From: Streptomyces europaeiscabiei
GTDB taxonomy: Bacteria > Actinomycetota > Actinomycetes > Streptomycetales > Streptomycetaceae
Reading direction: 5' to 3'
Assembly (NCBI RefSeq): GCF_036346855.1
Contig: NZ_CP107841.1
Span: 186,001-250,000, forward strand
Length of the DNA: 64,000 nucleotides
The notes below the pieces were generated by a model. It was not told where the DNA came from. It ran no database searches and saw only the letters and a list, made by a program, of their open reading frames with translations. Each line of letters opens with the position of its first letter. The stretch's first letter is position 1. Positions 62,706-64,000 of the stretch are shown here, piece by piece. Position numbers and translations under genes: made by a program.

Positions 62706-63689
62706 ATGAACCGCACGACACAGACGCCGGATGCGCTGCCGGCACGCGGCCGGAACGGGGCGGCCACCACCGGCCCGCCCCCGGCCCGCACGACGACCCT
62801 GCGCCGTCCCGCCTCCCCGCAGTGGGCGGCCTGGGCGTTCCTCGCCCCGGTGACCCTCTACCTCGTCCTCTTCTACGCCTATCCGCTCTACCGCAACATC
62901 GACCTGAGCCTGCGTAACTACACGGTCCGTTCCTTCGTCCAGGGCGACGCGCCGTTCACCGGCCTGGCGAACTACCGGGCCGTCCTCGACGACCCGACCT
63001 TCGCTCCCGCACTCCTGCACACCGTGGTGTTCACCGCCGTGTGCCTGGTCTTCCAGTACGCCATCGGCCTGGCCCTCGCGGTCTTCTTCCACCAGCACTT
63101 CCGGCTCTCCGCGACCCTGCGGGCGCTGTTCCTGGTGCCGTGGCTGCTGCCGCTGATCGTGTCGGCGTCCACCTGGTCGTGGATGCTCAACAGCGACTCC
63201 GGCATCGTCAACGCCGTCCTGCACGCGGTCGGTATGGGCCCGGTGAACTGGCTGACCTCACCGTCCTGGTCGCTGGCCTCGGTGATCACCGCCAACATCT
63301 GGATCGGCGTGCCGTTCAACCTGGTCGTGCTCTACAGCGGCCTGCAGTCCATCCCCACCAGCCTGTACGAGGCCGCCTCCCTCGACGGCGCGGGCCCCTG
63401 GCGACGCTTCTGGAGCATCACCTTCCCGTTGCTGCGTCCGGTGTCCGCCATCACCCTGCTGCTGGGCCTGGTCTACACGCTCAAGGTCTTCGACATCATC
63501 TGGATCATGACCAAGGGCGGTCCGGCGGATTCGTCCACGACCTTCGCCACCTGGTCCTACCAGCTCGGCTTCGGAAACCTCCTGCCCGCCTTCGGCCCCG
63601 GCGCGGCCGTCGGCAACCTGCTCGTGGTCGCCGCCCTGGTCTTCGGACTGGTCTACGTCCGGGTCCAGCGAAAGCAGGCGCTGTCATGA
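62706..63689 (+). CDS. Sugar ABC transporter permease (MalF-like)
   Basis: The 327-residue protein has an N-terminal Pro/Thr-rich segment, then about six membrane helices (AAWAFLAPVTLYLVLFYAYP is the first). The cytoplasmic EAA loop EAASLDGAGPWRRFWSITFP is near residues 222-241. This is the first of the two permeases of a carbohydrate uptake family 1 importer. Start ATG 62706 is 20 nt after the binding-protein stop. The next permease gene overlaps (ATGA). No ATPase gene is visible; in Streptomyces a shared MsiK ATPase often serves such importers. Confidence 0.88.
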   Translation: MNRTTQTPDALPARGRNGAATTGPPPARTTTLRRPASPQWAAWAFLAPVTLYLVLFYAYPLYRNIDLSLRNYTVRSFVQGDAPFTGLANYRAVLDDPTFAPALLHTVVFTAVCLVFQYAIGLALAVFFHQHFRLSATLRALFLVPWLLPLIVSASTWSWMLNSDSGIVNAVLHAVGMGPVNWLTSPSWSLASVITANIWIGVPFNLVVLYSGLQSIPTSLYEAASLDGAGPWRRFWSITFPLLRPVSAITLLLGLVYTLKVFDIIWIMTKGGPADSSTTFATWSYQLGFGNLLPAFGPGAAVGNLLVVAALVFGLVYVRVQRKQALS

Positions 63690-64000
63690 CGAGTGCACAG
63701 ACGGCCCTGAACCGGCGCCCACGCACGTGGTGGAAGACGGCCGTCGGCCTCCTGCTGACCGCGGTCATGCTGTTCCCGGTCTACTGGATGCTGAACGTGT
63801 CCTTCACCCGCGACCAGGACATGCGCAAGAGCCCGCCGGACCTGTTCCCCGCCCACGCCACCCTGGAGGGCTACCGGGCCGTCGTCGACCAGCAGTTGCC
63901 CTACCTCGGCACCAGCCTCGTCATCGGCCTGGGCACCGTCGCCCTGACCGTGGCCCTGGCCGCACCCGCCGGCTACGCACTGGCCAAACTGCGCCCGCGC
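63686..64000 (+). CDS. Sugar ABC transporter permease (MalG-like), 3' end outside window
   Basis: ATG 63686 overlaps the previous stop. The first 105 residues read MTSAQTALNRRPRTWWKTAV, then a membrane helix GLLLTAVMLFPVYWMLNVSF and RDQDMRKSPPDLFPAHATLE, the usual start of a MalG-type permease. The gene continues beyond the window. Confidence 0.88.
   Translation, partial: MTSAQTALNRRPRTWWKTAVGLLLTAVMLFPVYWMLNVSFTRDQDMRKSPPDLFPAHATLEGYRAVVDQQLPYLGTSLVIGLGTVALTVALAAPAGYALAKLRPR

Noticed and set aside
1..64000. tRNA or rRNA genes
   Set aside because: No cloverleaf-like segment with a T-loop GGTTCGAATC-type motif or rRNA signature was found; the GGTTCGA in 59.8-60.1 kb belongs to operator palindromes.

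Overview
The window is high-GC DNA (about 70 % or more by eye) with strong G/C preference at third codon positions, GTG/TTG starts, and families typical of Streptomyces: an HxlR regulator beside an NADP-type oxidoreductase, DUF2690, SPFH, a class F sortase, and LacI-controlled sugar ABC importers. It most likely comes from a Streptomyces chromosome, with several stretches that look like accessory or arm-type DNA rich in decayed mobile elements. All functions are inferred by reading the sequence; nothing was searched.

Region 1 (1-23,018, all +) is one long exopolysaccharide locus. It runs from a pair of Wzz-like chain-length proteins, through an AsnB-type amidotransferase, a two-domain alcohol dehydrogenase/Gfo-Idh-MocA oxidoreductase, a heparinase II/III-like protein, a beta-helix lipoprotein, a Wzy/WaaL-like membrane protein and a GT4 glycosyltransferase. 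A five-gene sugar cassette follows (C-methyltransferase, glucose-1-phosphate cytidylyltransferase, PIG-L deacetylase, SDR, DUF4910), then a flippase, a GT2 glycosyltransferase, a pyruvyl transferase, an RmlC-like epimerase and a PLP aminomutase-like enzyme. Most genes overlap by 4 nt (ATGA or GTGA), so the locus is probably one translationally coupled transcription unit. A convergent PAP2 phosphatase gene closes it.

Region 2 (about 23.9-33.2 kb) is a mobile-element graveyard: fragments of IS3, IS21, IS5 and tyrosine recombinase genes and a frameshifted RacP-like gene. Embedded in it are a second asparagine synthetase gene convergent with a methyltransferase, a small hypothetical gene, and a secreted protein gene with a perfect 21-bp hairpin behind it.

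Region 3 (about 33.2-46.4 kb) holds an HxlR/oxidoreductase divergent pair, a run of small secreted proteins (one with a homopolymer frameshift), a winged-helix regulator, an SPFH membrane protein, an FAD monooxygenase overlapping a TIM-barrel-plus-membrane protein, a ferric-reductase-like flavocytochrome, and a LacI regulator divergent from an internally deleted amidohydrolase.

Region 4 (about 46.4-56.8 kb) has a beta-lactamase-fold hydrolase with a TetR regulator, a heavily decayed second amidohydrolase, an IS1634-like element whose matching ends enclose a zinc-ribbon passenger gene, an AMIN-like secreted protein, and a secreted protein/class F sortase pair.

Region 5 (56.9-64.0 kb) is a sugar-use locus: a large secreted clan-A glycoside hydrolase with three carbohydrate-binding modules on the minus strand, a divergent LacI repressor, and a sugar ABC importer that runs off the window end. 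Three near-identical palindromes (TCGAACCGGTTCGA type) sit in the divergent promoter region, two of them a few bases downstream of readable -35/-10 pairs. One repressor probably controls both directions.
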